64,000 nucleotides of DNA from Pedococcus sp. 5OH_020 (GCF_027812955.1 NZ_JAPYZV010000002.1:372001-436000), one strand, 5' to 3'. Counted from the stretch's first letter, positions 44,472 through 54,648 are shown. The notes: generated by a model not told the origin, from the letters alone. Numbers and translations: made by a program.

Positions 44472-45236
44472 GTGAGCACCCCACCGTCGCCGCGTCGCGG
44501 CATCGGCGGGTCCCCCGAGGAACCGGATCCGACCGGCATCCGGGCCCTGTTGTCGAGCCTGCCCGACCCTGGCCCGATGCCGCCCGACCTGGTGGAGCGC
44601 ATCACGGCGTCCATTGCCGCAGAGCAGTCAGCACGCCAGGCACAAGGAACGGTGACCCCCCTGCGCTCCCGACGACGCTGGGGCTGGCAGCAGGTGGCAG
44701 CCGTCGCTGCGGCGGCTGCGGCGGTCGCGATCGGCCTCCCGGCAGTACTTCGTGGCACCGGCGTCGACGTGGTGGCGGCGTTCAGCAGCGACCGGGCCGA
44801 GTCGGCCGCCGGTGGCGGCTCGGCGACGGGGCAGGCGCTCGTGCCCAGCTCAGGTGCCTCGGCGACGGCCTCGCTCGACAGCCGTGCCTCGGCGCCTCAT
44901 GGACGTGTGGTGCTGCAGGACAGCGGGACGGCGTACTCCGCCGGCACGCTGGCCAGCCAGGTGCGGGACGTGCTGACCGGGCCGCCCTCCCCGGGCCGTA
45001 CGCAGACCGGAGCCTCGGCTTGGCCCGCGGAGCAGGAGCAGGGGCTGCGAAGCTGCCTGGATGCCTTGGGGGTCGCGGCCTGGATGCCGGTGTCGGCCGA
45101 CCGGGCGACGTACCGGGGCCGCCGGGCTGTCGTCGCGCTCGTCCAGGGCGACACGGGGCAGTCCATCTGGGTCGTCGACCCCGGCTGCACCGCCCAACAT
45201 CCTGCTGCGCTGGCGGGCCCCGTACCCCTGGGGTGA
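44472..45236 (+). CDS. Probable anti-sigma factor for SigM
   Basis: A 254-residue single-pass membrane protein. The N-terminal 75 residues are cytosolic ([31 protein letters not shown]), then [21 protein letters not shown] spans the membrane and an outer domain with two cysteines follows. No zinc HxxxCxxC motif is seen. Position equals Rv3912, the SigM antagonist. GTG 44472 is chosen because GGAGG lies eight bases upstream. Confidence 0.75.
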   Translation: MSTPPSPRRGIGGSPEEPDPTGIRALLSSLPDPGPMPPDLVERITASIAAEQSARQAQGTVTPLRSRRRWGWQQVAAVAAAAAAVAIGLPAVLRGTGVDVVAAFSSDRAESAAGGGSATGQALVPSSGASATASLDSRASAPHGRVVLQDSGTAYSAGTLASQVRDVLTGPPSPGRTQTGASAWPAEQEQGLRSCLDALGVAAWMPVSADRATYRGRRAVVALVQGDTGQSIWVVDPGCTAQHPAALAGPVPLG

Positions 45237-45260
45237 CGCGCCGGGTGTCGCACCACCGGC

Positions 45261-45286
45261 GGAACAACGAGGGCCTACCATCGGTT
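45261..45286 (+). promoter_or_regulatory. SigR/SigH-type promoter of trxB-trxA
   Basis: GGAACA at 45261 and CGGTT ending at 45286, with 18 bases between GGAAC and GTT, match the GGAAY-N18-GTT consensus of the disulfide-stress sigma factors SigR (Streptomyces) and SigH (Mycobacterium), which control thioredoxin genes. It lies 72 bases before the trxB start. The sigma gene itself is not in this window. Confidence 0.7.
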
Positions 45287-45358
45287 GCAGAGATCAGGAC
45301 AGATCAGCACCGTATGTTGCGGTGCACCGCCTTCCCGACCACAAGGGGCTGTAGCCGC

Positions 45359-46375
45359 GTGACCACCACCGCACCCTCGGACCTCCGCAGTCTCATCATC
45401 ATCGGCTCGGGCCCGGCCGGGTACACAGCCGCCGTCTACGCGGCTCGGGCCAACCTCTCCCCGCTGCTGTTCGAGGGAGCCGTCACCGCTGGTGGCGCCC
45501 TGATGAACACGACAGAGGTCGAGAACTTCCCCGGGTTCCGCGACGGCATCATGGGTCCGGACCTCATGGAGAACATGCGGGCCCAGGCAGAGCGGTTCGG
45601 TGCCCAGATCATCACGGACGACGTGGCGTCGGTCGACCTCGACGGCGAGACCAAGACGGTTGTCGACGCGGAGGGCAACACGTACATGGCCCGTGCCGTG
45701 ATCCTCGCCATGGGTTCTTCCTACCGCGAGCTCGGCCTACCCGACGAGAAGCGGTTGTCCGGCCACGGTGTCTCCTGGTGTGCGACCTGCGACGGCTTCT
45801 TCTTCCGCGACCAGGACATCGCCGTCGTCGGCGGCGGCGACTCCGCGGTCGAGGAGGCGACCTTCCTCACCAAGTTCGCCCGGTCCGTCACGATCGTTCA
45901 CCGCCGTGACGAGCTGCGTGCCTCGAAGATCATGGCGGAGCGCGCCATGTCCAACGAGAAGATCAGGTTCGCCTGGAACTCGACCGTCGAGGCCATCCAC
46001 GGCGACGCGAAGCTGACCGGCATCACCCTGCGCGACACCGTCACCGACGAGACCCGCGAGCTGCCGGTCACCGGGCTGTTCGTGGCCATCGGCCATGACC
46101 CGCGCAACGAGCTCCTCACCACCGGCGAGGGAGCGAAGGTCGCGCTGGACGACGAGGGCTATGTCCTCGTCGAGGGCCGGTCCACCCGGACGACAGTGCC
46201 CGGGGTCTTCGCCGCGGGTGACCTCGTCGACCACACGTACCGCCAGGCCATCACGGCTGCGGGATCCGGGTGCTCGGCGGCGCTCGATGCCGAGCGCTAC
46301 CTGGCCGACCAGGACCACGCGGGCCTCCCGGCCGCCGACGCCGCTCTCATCGACGAGCCTGCCCTCGCTCGCTGA
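45359..46375 (+). CDS. trxB: Thioredoxin-disulfide reductase
   Basis: A 338-residue FAD/NADPH enzyme that reduces thioredoxin. FAD site [10 protein letters not shown] (16-25), redox pair WCATCDG (Cys141, Cys144), NADPH site [12 protein letters not shown] and the final FAD motif [23 protein letters not shown] are all intact. GTG 45359 directly precedes the conserved N-terminus; an in-frame ATG at 45314 would add 15 residues. First gene of the trxB-trxA pair. Confidence 0.97.
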   Translation: MTTTAPSDLRSLIIIGSGPAGYTAAVYAARANLSPLLFEGAVTAGGALMNTTEVENFPGFRDGIMGPDLMENMRAQAERFGAQIITDDVASVDLDGETKTVVDAEGNTYMARAVILAMGSSYRELGLPDEKRLSGHGVSWCATCDGFFFRDQDIAVVGGGDSAVEEATFLTKFARSVTIVHRRDELRASKIMAERAMSNEKIRFAWNSTVEAIHGDAKLTGITLRDTVTDETRELPVTGLFVAIGHDPRNELLTTGEGAKVALDDEGYVLVEGRSTRTTVPGVFAAGDLVDHTYRQAITAAGSGCSAALDAERYLADQDHAGLPAADAALIDEPALAR

Positions 46376-46496
46376 ACTGTCACCCCCGGCTGGGACGCTT
46401 CTATCCTCGTCGTCACACGGTCCATCTGCACCAGGTACCGCCTCCAACGAACCGCCTCGAACCCATCACCGCAGCACCACCGAAAGGAGTCCCCGA

Positions 46497-46823
46497 GTGG
46501 GAGCTATCAAGGAGACCACGGACGCGACCTTCGAGGTCGACGTCCTCAAGAACGACAAGCCGGTCCTGGTGGACTTCTGGGCGCCGTGGTGCGGCCCGTG
46601 CCGGGCGGTTGCCCCTGTTCTGGAGGAGCTGGCCGTGGCGCATGCCGACAAGATCGACATCGTCAAGCTCAACACCGACGAGAACCTTCAGGTCAGCTCC
46701 CGCTACGGCATCACGGGCATCCCGACGCTCAACGTCTATGTCGGTGGTGAGGTCGTGAAGACCCTGGTGGGCGCCATGCCCAAACCGAAGCTGGTCCGCG
46801 AGCTCGCCGACTACCTGAGCTGA
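46497..46823 (+). CDS. trxA: Thioredoxin
   Basis: A 108-residue disulfide reductant with active site WCGPC (Cys32, Cys35), preceded by VLVDFWAP, and the cis-proline loop GITGIPTLNVY. GTG 46497 has GAAAGGAG nine bases upstream. Supplied with electrons by TrxB from the gene before it. Confidence 0.97.
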   Translation: MGAIKETTDATFEVDVLKNDKPVLVDFWAPWCGPCRAVAPVLEELAVAHADKIDIVKLNTDENLQVSSRYGITGIPTLNVYVGGEVVKTLVGAMPKPKLVRELADYLS

Positions 46824-46835
46824 GTCACCACGACG

Positions 46836-46870
46836 GATGCCGGCCGGGCCCCCAGGGTCCGGCCGGCATC
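46836..46870 (+). terminator. Hairpin terminator after trxA
   Basis: GATGCCGGCCGG (46836-46847) and CCGGCCGGCATC (46859-46870) form a perfect 12-bp stem with an 11-base loop, 12 bases after the trxA stop. Flanking ACGAC/GTCGT can extend it with one bulged G. Confidence 0.8.
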
Positions 46871-46900
46871 GTCGTGGGGCCGGCATCGTCGTGGGGCCGG
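46867..46900. repeat. 17-bp tandem repeat after the trxA terminator
   Basis: CATCGTCGTGGGGCCGG occurs twice with no gap and no mismatch (46867-46883, 46884-46900), overlapping the right arm of the terminator. Confidence 0.85.
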
Positions 46901-47079
46901 GGCTCGCGCCTCCTATCGTCGCTGGGCGCGGATGGCAGCCCGCACGGTTGGCCGATCGGCGCACGTGACCTAGGCTCAAGCCCGCAGCGGGGCAGGTCCC
47001 ACCGGGGCCTCACCCCGCTGAAGTGTATGAAAGCCCGAAATGTCCCAATCGTCCGGCCGCGAGGCCGACAGGAGGCCGA

Positions 47080-48258
47080 GTGTCCGACAGCAAGAACGGC
47101 CTGCTCGGGCTCGGTAGCCACGGACCGGCGGTGGCCGACGTGCGCACGCGGCTTGTCGCTCTGCGGGGCAGCGGTCTACCCGAGCTCGAGCACCTGGCCG
47201 AGGACGGCGTCGACGCGCAGCAGTTCGACGCGGGTCTCGAGCGGGCGGTTCGCGCCTTCCAGCAGCACAAGGGCCTCATCGTCGACGGTGTCGTGGGCGT
47301 GGAGACGTTCGCCGCGATCGACGGGGCGCGGTGGTCGCTCGGCGACCGGATCCTCCTCCACACCCCGGGGCACCTCCAGCGGGGCGAGGACGTCGTTGCC
47401 CTCCAGGAGCGGCTCAACACGCTCGGGTTCGGAGCGGGGAGAGTGGATGGGCGGTTCGGCGCCGCGACCGAGCGCGCAGTGCGGGCCTTCCAGCGGGCCT
47501 ACGGCCTCTCGGGGGATGGCTCGGTCGGGCCGGAGACGCTCCGAGCGTTCGACGACCTCAAGCGCTCCGTCTCAGGCGGTTCGGCCACCGTGCTGCGCGA
47601 GCGCGAGCGCGTCCGCCGCTCCGGTCACAACCTGAGCGGTCGCACGGTGGTCCTCGACCCGGGTCACGGCGCCGCGAACCCCGGTGCGACGGCTCACGGG
47701 CTGGTCGAGGCGGAGGTCGTGATGGACCTCGCCCGCCGGATCGAAGGTCGGCTGACGGCCATCGGAGTGTCGGTCGTCTACACCAGGACGGAGCACACCT
47801 CACCCAGTGAGGAGGAGCGCGCCGCACTGGCCAACGCGGCCGGCGCTGACGTGGTCCTCTCCCTGCACTGCGACTCCCATGATGCCGCGGACGCGAGCGG
47901 GGTGGCCACCTTCTTCTTCGGGCGTGACCGGAAGACCTCCTGGTCAGCGGTGGGCGAGCATCTCGCCGACCTTGTCCAGCGCGAGATCGTCGCACGCACA
48001 GACTTGGCAAACTGTAGGTCGCACGGTCGCTCCTGGACCCTCCTGCAGCAGACGACCATGCCGGCGGTGCGGATCGAGGCCGGCTACCTCTCCCACCCGG
48101 CCGACGCGTCCAGGCTGGCGAGCCCGGCCTTCCGCGACACCTTGGCCGAAGCGGTGCTGGTCAGCCTGCAGAGGCTGTACCTGGGGGACGACGATACCGC
48201 GACCACCGGAGTACTCCGGCTCGGTGACCTGCGGGCGTACCTCGCGGCACACGGCTGA
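47080..48258 (+). CDS. CwlM-like N-acetylmuramoyl-L-alanine amidase
   Basis: A 392-residue protein with two peptidoglycan-binding (PG_binding_1) modules (about 12-85 and 95-160; AVRAFQQHKGLIVDGVVG and AVRAFQRAYGLSGDGSVG) and an amidase_3 domain (TVVLDPGHGAANPGA, LSLHCDSHDA, AVRIEAGYLSHPADA). Zinc ligands His and Glu are present. There is no signal peptide, as in mycobacterial CwlM (Rv3915), which acts in the cytosol as a regulator of MurA rather than as a hydrolase. GTG 47080 follows GGAGG. Confidence 0.92.
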   Translation: MSDSKNGLLGLGSHGPAVADVRTRLVALRGSGLPELEHLAEDGVDAQQFDAGLERAVRAFQQHKGLIVDGVVGVETFAAIDGARWSLGDRILLHTPGHLQRGEDVVALQERLNTLGFGAGRVDGRFGAATERAVRAFQRAYGLSGDGSVGPETLRAFDDLKRSVSGGSATVLRERERVRRSGHNLSGRTVVLDPGHGAANPGATAHGLVEAEVVMDLARRIEGRLTAIGVSVVYTRTEHTSPSEEERAALANAAGADVVLSLHCDSHDAADASGVATFFFGRDRKTSWSAVGEHLADLVQREIVARTDLANCRSHGRSWTLLQQTTMPAVRIEAGYLSHPADASRLASPAFRDTLAEAVLVSLQRLYLGDDDTATTGVLRLGDLRAYLAAHG

Positions 48259-48276
48259 TCCCGCCTCCACCCGGCG

Positions 48277-49515
48277 TCAGCCGGGCTGTACCCCGAGCAG
48301 GTCCACGATCCGGTTCAGGTCCTCCACGGAGGCGAACTCGACCGTCAGCTTCCCCTTCCGCTGGCCCAGCGCGATGTTGACCCGAGTGTCGAACCGGTCC
48401 GACAGGCGAGCAGCCAGGTCGTCCAGCTGTGGGTGGCGGTTTCCGGCCCTGGGACGGCGGTGGGCCACCTTCTCCTGGTCCCCGCCGAGCGCGACGATCT
48501 CCTCGACGCTCCGCACCGAGAGGCCCTCCGCGACGATCCGCTGCGCCAGCCGCTCCATGGCTGCACCGTCGTCGAGAGAGAGCAGCGCGCGGGCGTGACC
48601 GGCTGACAGCACACCGGCCGCCACCCGACGGGCCACCAAGGGCGGCAGCTTCAGCAGCCGGACGGTGTTGGAGATCTGCGGTCGTGACCGGCCGAGCCGG
48701 GTAGCGAGCTCGTCGTGCGTGCAACCGAAGTCCTCCAACAGCTGCTGGTACGCAGCCGCCTCCTCCAGAGCGTTGAGCTGGCTGCGGTGCAGGTTCTCCA
48801 GGAGCGCGTCGCGCAGGAGGTCGTCGTCGTCCGTCTCCTTGACGATGGCGGGAATGGTGCTCTTGCCCGCCTCCTGGGAGGCACGCCAGCGACGCTCGCC
48901 CATGATGAGCTCGTACTGCACCCCCGTCGCGGGGGCGGGGTCGCTGGCGCCCTGGCCTGCGGCGACGGGCCGGACCACGACCGGTTGAAGGACCCCGATC
49001 TCGCGGATGGAGTGCGCCAGCTCGGCGAGCTCGTCCTCGTCGAACACGGTCCTGGGCTGGCGCGGGTTCGGTCGGATGGCGTCGATGGGGATCTCCCCGT
49101 ACGAGGCGCCGGGCACGGGTGCCAGCTGTACGCCGTTGCCCGCCCCGACGGGCCGGTCCGGAGCGGAGGCGCTGTCCTCCCAGGCTCCAGCAGCCGCCTC
49201 GCCAGAACTGGGATCCGCGTCGCCGGAACGGTCGCCGGTCGCCGATTCGAACCCAGCGTCGTGCGCCTGAGAGTCCGACGAGGATGGCGTGCCGGTCGGC
49301 TGAGGGTCGTGGTCCAAGCCTTGGTCCGCCCCCTCGTCCGCACCATGGTCCGCACCATGGTCCATCGTGACCTCGCGCGACCTCACGGCCACGACCCCGC
49401 CGTCCGGGCGCTGGTCGTGGAAGAACACGTCCACCGGGCGGCCAGTGGGCGAGCCGGGGGCGTTGGGGATGAGGGCACCGAGGCCCCGGCCGAGGGCGCG
49501 ACGCTTCTCGCTCAT
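48277..49515 (-). CDS. parB: Chromosome partitioning protein ParB
   Basis: A 412-residue CTP-dependent clamp that loads at parS and organises the origin region. ParB/Srx motifs [10 protein letters not shown] and GERRWRA (206-212) bind CTP; the helix-turn-helix [26 protein letters not shown] type region ([16 protein letters not shown]) reads parS; a C-terminal dimer domain ends the protein. Residues 40-130 are a low-complexity acidic insert with HGAD repeats, longer than usual. ATG overlaps the parA stop by four bases. Confidence 0.96.
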   Translation of the reverse strand: MSEKRRALGRGLGALIPNAPGSPTGRPVDVFFHDQRPDGGVVAVRSREVTMDHGADHGADEGADQGLDHDPQPTGTPSSSDSQAHDAGFESATGDRSGDADPSSGEAAAGAWEDSASAPDRPVGAGNGVQLAPVPGASYGEIPIDAIRPNPRQPRTVFDEDELAELAHSIREIGVLQPVVVRPVAAGQGASDPAPATGVQYELIMGERRWRASQEAGKSTIPAIVKETDDDDLLRDALLENLHRSQLNALEEAAAYQQLLEDFGCTHDELATRLGRSRPQISNTVRLLKLPPLVARRVAAGVLSAGHARALLSLDDGAAMERLAQRIVAEGLSVRSVEEIVALGGDQEKVAHRRPRAGNRHPQLDDLAARLSDRFDTRVNIALGQRKGKLTVEFASVEDLNRIVDLLGVQPG

Positions 49516-50690
49516 GTGGTGAGTCCTCTGTCGTTCTGTGCGGTCACGGTGGTGGACGGGATGGGGGCGACGCCCCGGTCAGCGAGCTCGGAGGCTGCCC
49601 CGAGATAGGACAACGCGCCGCTGGAGTTCGGGTCGTACGTCATGACGGTCTGGCCGTGGCTCGGCGCCTCTGAGATCCGCACGGACCGCGGCACGGTGTT
49701 CCGAAGTACCTGGTCGGGGAAGTGCGCCCGGACCTCCTCGGCGACCTGCGCGGACAGCCTGGTTCGGCCGTCGTACATGGTGAGCAGGATGGTGGACACG
49801 TGGAGCGCGGGATTCAGGTGGTTGCGGATCAGCTCGATGTTCTTGAGCAGCTGCGACAGCCCCTCAAGGGCGTAGTACTCGCACTGGATCGGGATGAACA
49901 CCTCGTGGGCCGCCACGAACGCATTCACCGTCAGCAGGCCCAGGCTGGGGGGGCAGTCGATCAGCACGTAGTCGGGGACGGTGGTACCGGCCACCTGGGC
50001 GTCGCGCAGGTAGGCAGCCAGCGCCTTCTGGAGCCGGGTCTCGCGCGCGACCAGAGGCACGAGCTCGATCTCGGCTCCCGCGAGGTCGATGGTGGCCGGA
50101 GCGCACCAAAGGCCCGGAATGTCCGGGCACTCCTGTATGACGTCAGCGATTGGGACGCCTTCGACCAGGACGTCATAGACGCTGGTCACGTCCGCGTGGT
50201 GCTCGATGCCAAGCGCGGTACTGGCATTGCCCTGAGGGTCGATGTCGATCACCAGCACTGTGAGGCCGGCGTGGGCCAGGGCCGCCGCGATGTTCACGGT
50301 CGTGGTGGTCTTGCCCACGCCACCCTTCTGGTTGGCGACCGTGAGGACGCGGGGCTCCGCCGGCTTGGGGAACCTGCGACCGGTGAGGGCGATCCGCTTC
50401 CGAGCGTCATCCGCTACCGCCTTCGCCAGGGGCGTGCTGTCGTCCATAGCGGGCACCACGGAGGCGACTTCTGCCCGCTCGTCCGTTTCACGTGAAACAG
50501 CCCGCTTTACCGGCTGCGGGGCCGGTGCGAGCGCGGAGCCGTTGACCTGCGTACCGCCGTTCGTTTCACGTGAAACAGCGGGCGAGGCCGCGTGGCTCCC
50601 TGGTGTTGGCCACCCGACTGGGGCCGTCTCCCCACCTACCACGTGCGGCCATCCGAGGCCCCGTTCCAACTGAACCGTTCCTGCCTTCAC
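49512..50690 (-). CDS. parA: Chromosome partitioning ATPase ParA
   Basis: A deviant Walker ATPase that moves ParB-origin complexes. [13 protein letters not shown] is the Walker A motif and [14 protein letters not shown] and [11 protein letters not shown] follow. The start is open: GTG 50690 (392 residues, AGGTGA four bases upstream) puts two parS sites inside the coding region, where they encode VSRET; ATG 50447 (311 residues) keeps them outside but has no ribosome site. Residues before the Walker domain look disordered. Co-transcribed with parB. Confidence 0.95.
   Translation of the reverse strand: MKAGTVQLERGLGWPHVVGGETAPVGWPTPGSHAASPAVSRETNGGTQVNGSALAPAPQPVKRAVSRETDERAEVASVVPAMDDSTPLAKAVADDARKRIALTGRRFPKPAEPRVLTVANQKGGVGKTTTTVNIAAALAHAGLTVLVIDIDPQGNASTALGIEHHADVTSVYDVLVEGVPIADVIQECPDIPGLWCAPATIDLAGAEIELVPLVARETRLQKALAAYLRDAQVAGTTVPDYVLIDCPPSLGLLTVNAFVAAHEVFIPIQCEYYALEGLSQLLKNIELIRNHLNPALHVSTILLTMYDGRTRLSAQVAEEVRAHFPDQVLRNTVPRSVRISEAPSHGQTVMTYDPNSSGALSYLGAASELADRGVAPIPSTTVTAQNDRGLTT
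50485..50498. promoter_or_regulatory. parS site 1
   Basis: GTTTCACGTGAAAC, the perfect palindromic core of the parS consensus bound by ParB, at the 5' end of parA (inside the long-start version). Confidence 0.95.
50563..50576. promoter_or_regulatory. parS site 2
   Basis: GTTTCACGTGAAAC, 78 bases from site 1, so the centres are about seven helical turns apart. Confidence 0.95.
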
Positions 50691-50849
50691 ACAGTCACCT
50701 CGTCTGCCATGGCCACCATCCAACCGTACGGCGAGGGGACCGTCTGACCCGGGAGGCGCGTCTGTGGAAGGCTGACGGGCGGGTGCAGTCGGCGTGCCTC
50801 GGCGGCTTTCACGGCACCCCCGACGCCTGCTCTCAGCAAGACTGCGGGT

Positions 50850-51638
50850 TCAGCGGGACCTAGCGCGGCCCGGATGCTTGCGTGATGCCTTGACGCGGGG
50901 CGCTTTGCCGGCAGTGGCGGTCCCGACCCGTAGCTGGAGCGTGACCGTGGGGGTCTCCAGGACCCCTGCTCCATACTCGACCACGGAAGAATGCACCATG
51001 CCGAGCTTGCGCAGGGTCTTCTCGTCAGCGGCGAGCTCCTCTGCCGCCCTGCTGCCCTTGAGCGCCACGAGAGTGCCGCCCTGGCTCAGCAGTGGGAAGC
51101 TCCATCGAGCCAGCTTGTCGATGCGCGCCACTGCTCGGGCAGTGGCGTACGGCACGGAAAGGACGCCGTCGAACTCCTCGGCGCGACCGCGGTGGACCGT
51201 GCAGTTGGGGAGCTGCAAGGCGGCGATCGTCGTGGACAACCAAGTGGTCCGGCGCAGCATCGGCTCGATGAGGTGCAGGTGCAGGTCCGGCCGCGCGATG
51301 GCCAGCGCCAAACCCGGTAGGCCGGCGCCCGACCCCACGTCAGCCACCTCCACTCCCTCGGGGAAGGCCTCGTGAACGACGGCACAGTTCAGCAGGTGGC
51401 GTTCCCAGAGGATCGGCACCTCTCGGGGTCCCACCAACCCGTGTGCGACGCCGGTGTCGGCCAGGATGTCCGCGAAGTGTTGAGCCTTGGCCAAGGCGTC
51501 TCCGAAGACAGCGCGGGCGGCAGGCTGGGGCGCTGTGGGTCGAAGAGCCGGGGACGGAGCATCACCGGACAAGCCGACGGGCGGGGCCCCGGCCCGCTGG
51601 CCAGGTCCCCGCCCGCTGGACGCAGGACTGTCGGTCAT
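50850..51638 (-). CDS. rsmG: 16S rRNA (guanine527-N7)-methyltransferase
   Basis: A 262-residue SAM enzyme that methylates G527 of 16S rRNA. ILWERHLLNCAVV, VADVGSGAGLPGLALAIARPD and LIEPMLRRTTWL are RsmG signatures. The first 40 residues are a variable proline/alanine-rich extension. It lies between jag and parA; loss of this gene is known to give low-level streptomycin resistance in other bacteria. Confidence 0.95.
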   Translation of the reverse strand: MTDSPASSGRGPGQRAGAPPVGLSGDAPSPALRPTAPQPAARAVFGDALAKAQHFADILADTGVAHGLVGPREVPILWERHLLNCAVVHEAFPEGVEVADVGSGAGLPGLALAIARPDLHLHLIEPMLRRTTWLSTTIAALQLPNCTVHRGRAEEFDGVLSVPYATARAVARIDKLARWSFPLLSQGGTLVALKGSRAAEELAADEKTLRKLGMVHSSVVEYGAGVLETPTVTLQLRVGTATAGKAPRVKASRKHPGRARSR

Positions 51639-51645
51639 CGACGCG

Positions 51646-51659
51646 GTTTCACGTGAAAC
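51646..51659. promoter_or_regulatory. parS site 3
   Basis: GTTTCACGTGAAAC in the gap between jag and rsmG, 1.1 kb from the other two sites. Confidence 0.95.
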
Positions 51660-51664
51660 AACGG

Positions 51665-52300
51665 TCAGGAGGGCAGGACCACGACGAAGCGACGCGGTTC
51701 TACGCCGTCCGACTCGGAGGTGAGCCCAGCAGCGAGGACCTCGTCGTGGATGACCTTGCGTTCGAACGCCGACATGGGCTCCAGGGAAGCCTTCTCGCCG
51801 CTCGCCTTCACCTCAGCGATGGCTCGCTGAGCGAGCTCGACCAGCGAGGAGCGTCGTTCGGCGCGGTGTCCGGCGACATCGAGCATCAGGCGGCTCCGCT
51901 CACCGGTTGCCGACTGAACGGCAAGCCTCGTCAGCTCCTGCAGAGCCTCCAGCACCTTCCCGTCCGGTCCGACCAGTCGACGGGGCACTCGGCCCTCCTC
52001 AGAGTCGACGATCGAGACAGCCGCACGGTCGCCGTCGACGTCCACGTCGATGTCGCCATCGAGGTCCGCAATGTCGAGCAGCGTCTCGAGGAAGTCTGCG
52101 GCGACCTCGCCCTCCCGCTCGAGGTCCGCCACCTTGGCGGCGCGGCGCCGGCCCGAAGAGCCCTCCTCGTCCGGCAGGGTGCTGGACTCGCCGGAACCCA
52201 CCAGGGGCGCCGTCTCCTCGAAAGCCTGCCCCTCGCCCTGCGGGTCGAGTCCGTCGTCCTCCGCGATGTGGTCCACGACGGGGTGGTTCTGCTCGGTCAT
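51665..52300 (-). CDS. Jag/KhpB-like RNA-binding protein (KH and R3H domains)
   Basis: A 211-residue protein. After an acidic N-terminus of about 70 residues comes a Jag-type KH domain (DGDRAAVSIVDSEEGRVPRRLVG, KVLEALQELTRLAVQ) and an R3H domain ending SAFERKVIHDEVLAAGLTSESDGVEPRRFVVV. It binds RNA and influences cell division in Gram-positives. It follows yidC by 11 bases. ATG 52300 or GTG 52309 could start it. Confidence 0.9.
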   Translation of the reverse strand: MTEQNHPVVDHIAEDDGLDPQGEGQAFEETAPLVGSGESSTLPDEEGSSGRRRAAKVADLEREGEVAADFLETLLDIADLDGDIDVDVDGDRAAVSIVDSEEGRVPRRLVGPDGKVLEALQELTRLAVQSATGERSRLMLDVAGHRAERRSSLVELAQRAIAEVKASGEKASLEPMSAFERKVIHDEVLAAGLTSESDGVEPRRFVVVLPS

Positions 52301-52311
52301 CGTCGTCACTC

Positions 52312-53352
52312 TCAGTTGTCGGTCTGCGGCTTGTTCTCGTGCACCGCGGTCGCCGGTGCGGCGTTGGGCTTTCCCTGTGCCGGCTTTCCCTGTGCGGCCT
52401 TCTTCTTCTTGTTACGGGTCGGCTGCACGCGCTGTCCACCGATGGGCTTGGCCACGTCGTCCTGCACGTCCCCCGGCTTGTCGAGACCCTTGACGGTGAA
52501 CTCCTGGACCGGCTTCCCCTTCTTGGCCCGCCGCTCCTGCATGGCACGCTCCGCCGGCGAGCCAGGGGCCGGCATACGGCGGATCACGTAGAACTGCTGG
52601 CACATCGACCAGACGTTGGTCGTCAGCCAGTAGAGCAGCACACCGATGGGGAAGTTGACACCCGAGATGGCGAAGAAGAGCGGCATCAGGTAGAGCAGCA
52701 TCTTCTGCTGCTTGGCGAAGGGGTTGTCCAGCGCGGACGCCGGCATGTTCTTCATCATGAGCTGGCGCTGCGTGGTGAACGTGCTTGCCGACATGAGGAC
52801 GATGAGGAGGATCGTCACGATCTGCACGGTGAGCGTGTGAGCGCCGACGAACCTGTCGGACAGCTGCGCACCGAGGAACGTCGAGCCCTCTGCCTCCGCC
52901 GCGAGCTTGCGGGAGATCGGGCCGATCGGCGCGATCTGCCCCTCGGAGATCTTCTTCAGCCCGTTGAGCACCCGGAACAGCCCGAAGAAGAACGGCGACT
53001 GGACCAGGATCGGCAGGCAGGAGCTGAACGGGTTGGTACCGGTCCGCTTGTAGAGGTCCATGGTCTCCTGCGTCATGGCCTGACGGGAGTCCGGGTCCTT
53101 CTTGTCCTTGTACTTGGCCTGGATCTTCTGCATCTCGGGCTGGATCAGCTGCATCCGCCGAGAGGCATGGATCTGCTTGACGAACAGGGGGATCATCGCA
53201 GCGCGCATGACGACCACGAGGCCGATGATCGAGAGGACCCAGGCGACGCCTGACGCGGACGGGATGCCGATCGCCGTGAACAGGGAGTGCCAGCCCCACA
53301 GGATCCAGGCGACGAGCCACTCGAACGGGTAGACCAGCGAACTGAAACTCAT
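52312..53352 (-). CDS. yidC: Membrane protein insertase YidC
   Basis: A 346-residue insertase of the 60KD_IMP family with five membrane segments. VVMRAAMIPLFVKQIHASRRMQLIQPEMQKIQAKYKDK is the cytosolic C1 region, preceded by the conserved arginine of the hydrophilic groove (MRAAM); FGLFRVLNGL and VNFPIGVLLYWLTTNVWSMCQQF close the core. The basic C-terminal tail (RNKKKKAAQG) may contact ribosomes. ATG 53352. Confidence 0.95.
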   Translation of the reverse strand: MSFSSLVYPFEWLVAWILWGWHSLFTAIGIPSASGVAWVLSIIGLVVVMRAAMIPLFVKQIHASRRMQLIQPEMQKIQAKYKDKKDPDSRQAMTQETMDLYKRTGTNPFSSCLPILVQSPFFFGLFRVLNGLKKISEGQIAPIGPISRKLAAEAEGSTFLGAQLSDRFVGAHTLTVQIVTILLIVLMSASTFTTQRQLMMKNMPASALDNPFAKQQKMLLYLMPLFFAISGVNFPIGVLLYWLTTNVWSMCQQFYVIRRMPAPGSPAERAMQERRAKKGKPVQEFTVKGLDKPGDVQDDVAKPIGGQRVQPTRNKKKKAAQGKPAQGKPNAAPATAVHENKPQTDN

Positions 53353-53450
53353 GACGTCCTCAATCTGGGGTGGTGTCCCGTCGGGATGACGGTCCACCGG
53401 TGGTTCCGGCCCGCCGGCGGGTATGCCGTGGGACCAGTAGGTCGGATGCC

Positions 53451-53759
53451 CTACCGCTGGCGGGCGGGGCGGGCGGGTCGAGCGGTCGACGGGGAGTCAG
53501 CCGCGGAGTCAGCCGCGGAGTCAGGCGCGGCCGGCACATGGTCCACGCCGCCCGGAGACCAGGGGTGACACCTGCCCAACCGCCTGAGCGCGAGCCAGGT
53601 TCCCTTGAACGGTCCGAAGCGCCGGATGGCCGTGAGCGCGTAGGCCGAGCAGGACGGGTAGTACCGGCAGGTCGGTGGCGTCAGGGGCGAGACGAACCGC
53701 TGGTAGACGACGATGAGCCCGACCAGAGGTGCGGCCAGGACGCGCTGGACAGCCCTCAT
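53451..53759 (-). CDS. yidD: Membrane protein insertion efficiency factor YidD
   Basis: A 102-residue protein with the family core [31 protein letters not shown] and [19 protein letters not shown]; the cysteines are conserved. The C-terminus has a [10 protein letters not shown] repeat. ATG overlaps the rnpA stop by four bases. The 98-base gap to yidC holds nothing clear. Confidence 0.96.
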   Translation of the reverse strand: MRAVQRVLAAPLVGLIVVYQRFVSPLTPPTCRYYPSCSAYALTAIRRFGPFKGTWLALRRLGRCHPWSPGGVDHVPAAPDSAADSAADSPSTARPARPARQR

Positions 53760-54124
53760 CGACGCCGCCCGCCCAGCCGCGGCAGCACCCGGGCGAGCAG
53801 CCGGTCCAGCTCGGCGCCGAGCTGAGCAGAGCTGGCCTGCGCCGCGGCCGGGTTCGCGCGCACGACCAGGTCGGCCCCTGCAGGGATCCGCTCGAGCCGT
53901 GTCGCGGCGATCGCGCGGAGTCTTCTCTTGGTGCGGTTGCGGACCACGGCGCCGCCGACGGCCTTGGACACAACAAAACCGACCCGCGGCGGGTGTCCCG
54001 CTCGCGCGTCGGTCTGTGCTGCATGCACCACGATCAGCGTGGAGCCGGCTCGGGCTCCCCCCGGCCCCCGTAGCACCGCCGCGAAGTCCGAGCTCGTCCG
54101 GAGCCGGTGCCCCGCGGGCAGCAC
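53756..54124 (-). CDS. rnpA: Ribonuclease P protein component
   Basis: A 122-residue protein subunit of RNase P that helps mature tRNA 5' ends. [24 protein letters not shown] is the RNR signature. GTG 54124 starts ten bases after rpmH. Confidence 0.96.
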   Translation of the reverse strand: MLPAGHRLRTSSDFAAVLRGPGGARAGSTLIVVHAAQTDARAGHPPRVGFVVSKAVGGAVVRNRTKRRLRAIAATRLERIPAGADLVVRANPAAAQASSAQLGAELDRLLARVLPRLGGRRR

Positions 54125-54134
54125 GGGAGGGGCC

Positions 54135-54272
54135 TCAGGCGGAGAGCTCGGAGCGACCCTTTGCGCGGCGAGCCGACAGGATGGCGCGACCGGCGCGGGT
54201 CCGCATACGCAGACGGAAGCCGTGGGTCTTGGCCCGACGGCGGTTGTTCGGCTGGAACGTACGCTTGCTCAC
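54135..54272 (-). CDS. rpmH: 50S ribosomal protein L34
   Basis: A 45-residue basic protein: [18 protein letters not shown] and [22 protein letters not shown] 54272 follows GGAG; the longer open frame is noncoding. First gene of the rpmH-rnpA-yidD-yidC-jag-rsmG-parAB string that runs away from the origin. Confidence 0.98.
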   Translation of the reverse strand: MSKRTFQPNNRRRAKTHGFRLRMRTRAGRAILSARRAKGRSELSA

Positions 54273-54648
54273 GAGGTTTCTCCGTTGTTGGTCAGGCGCG
54301 GTGGCCTGCTGAGTCGATCTGGTGGCGGTGCCGGCCGTCCTCGGCCGCAATCGGAAGCCCGCGCGAGGTCAGGGGAGATCTCTCGAGGAGATCGCACCGG
54401 GGTCACGGGCATGCGAAAACGGCCGACAGGCCGGTCCCCAAGGTACGCGAGCGGTCACCACAGGGTCAAACCAGCGGCCTTGCAGGCGGCCCTCGTTCCA
54501 TTAGCAGCCAACGGTGGTGGACGGATGCGGACACGCCGGGGTCGACGCGCTATTTTGGTCCGACACGAGGGAAATTCGACCGTTCGGGTTGCCGGTCGAG
54601 GCGTGACCTTGTTAGCGTCCGTCCTCGTCCCATTCTTCACCCACAGGT

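Noticed and set aside
49240-49260. TTCGAACCC resembling a tRNA T-loop
   Set aside because: Lies inside parB coding sequence and no cloverleaf can be built around it. No tRNA or rRNA gene was seen in the window.
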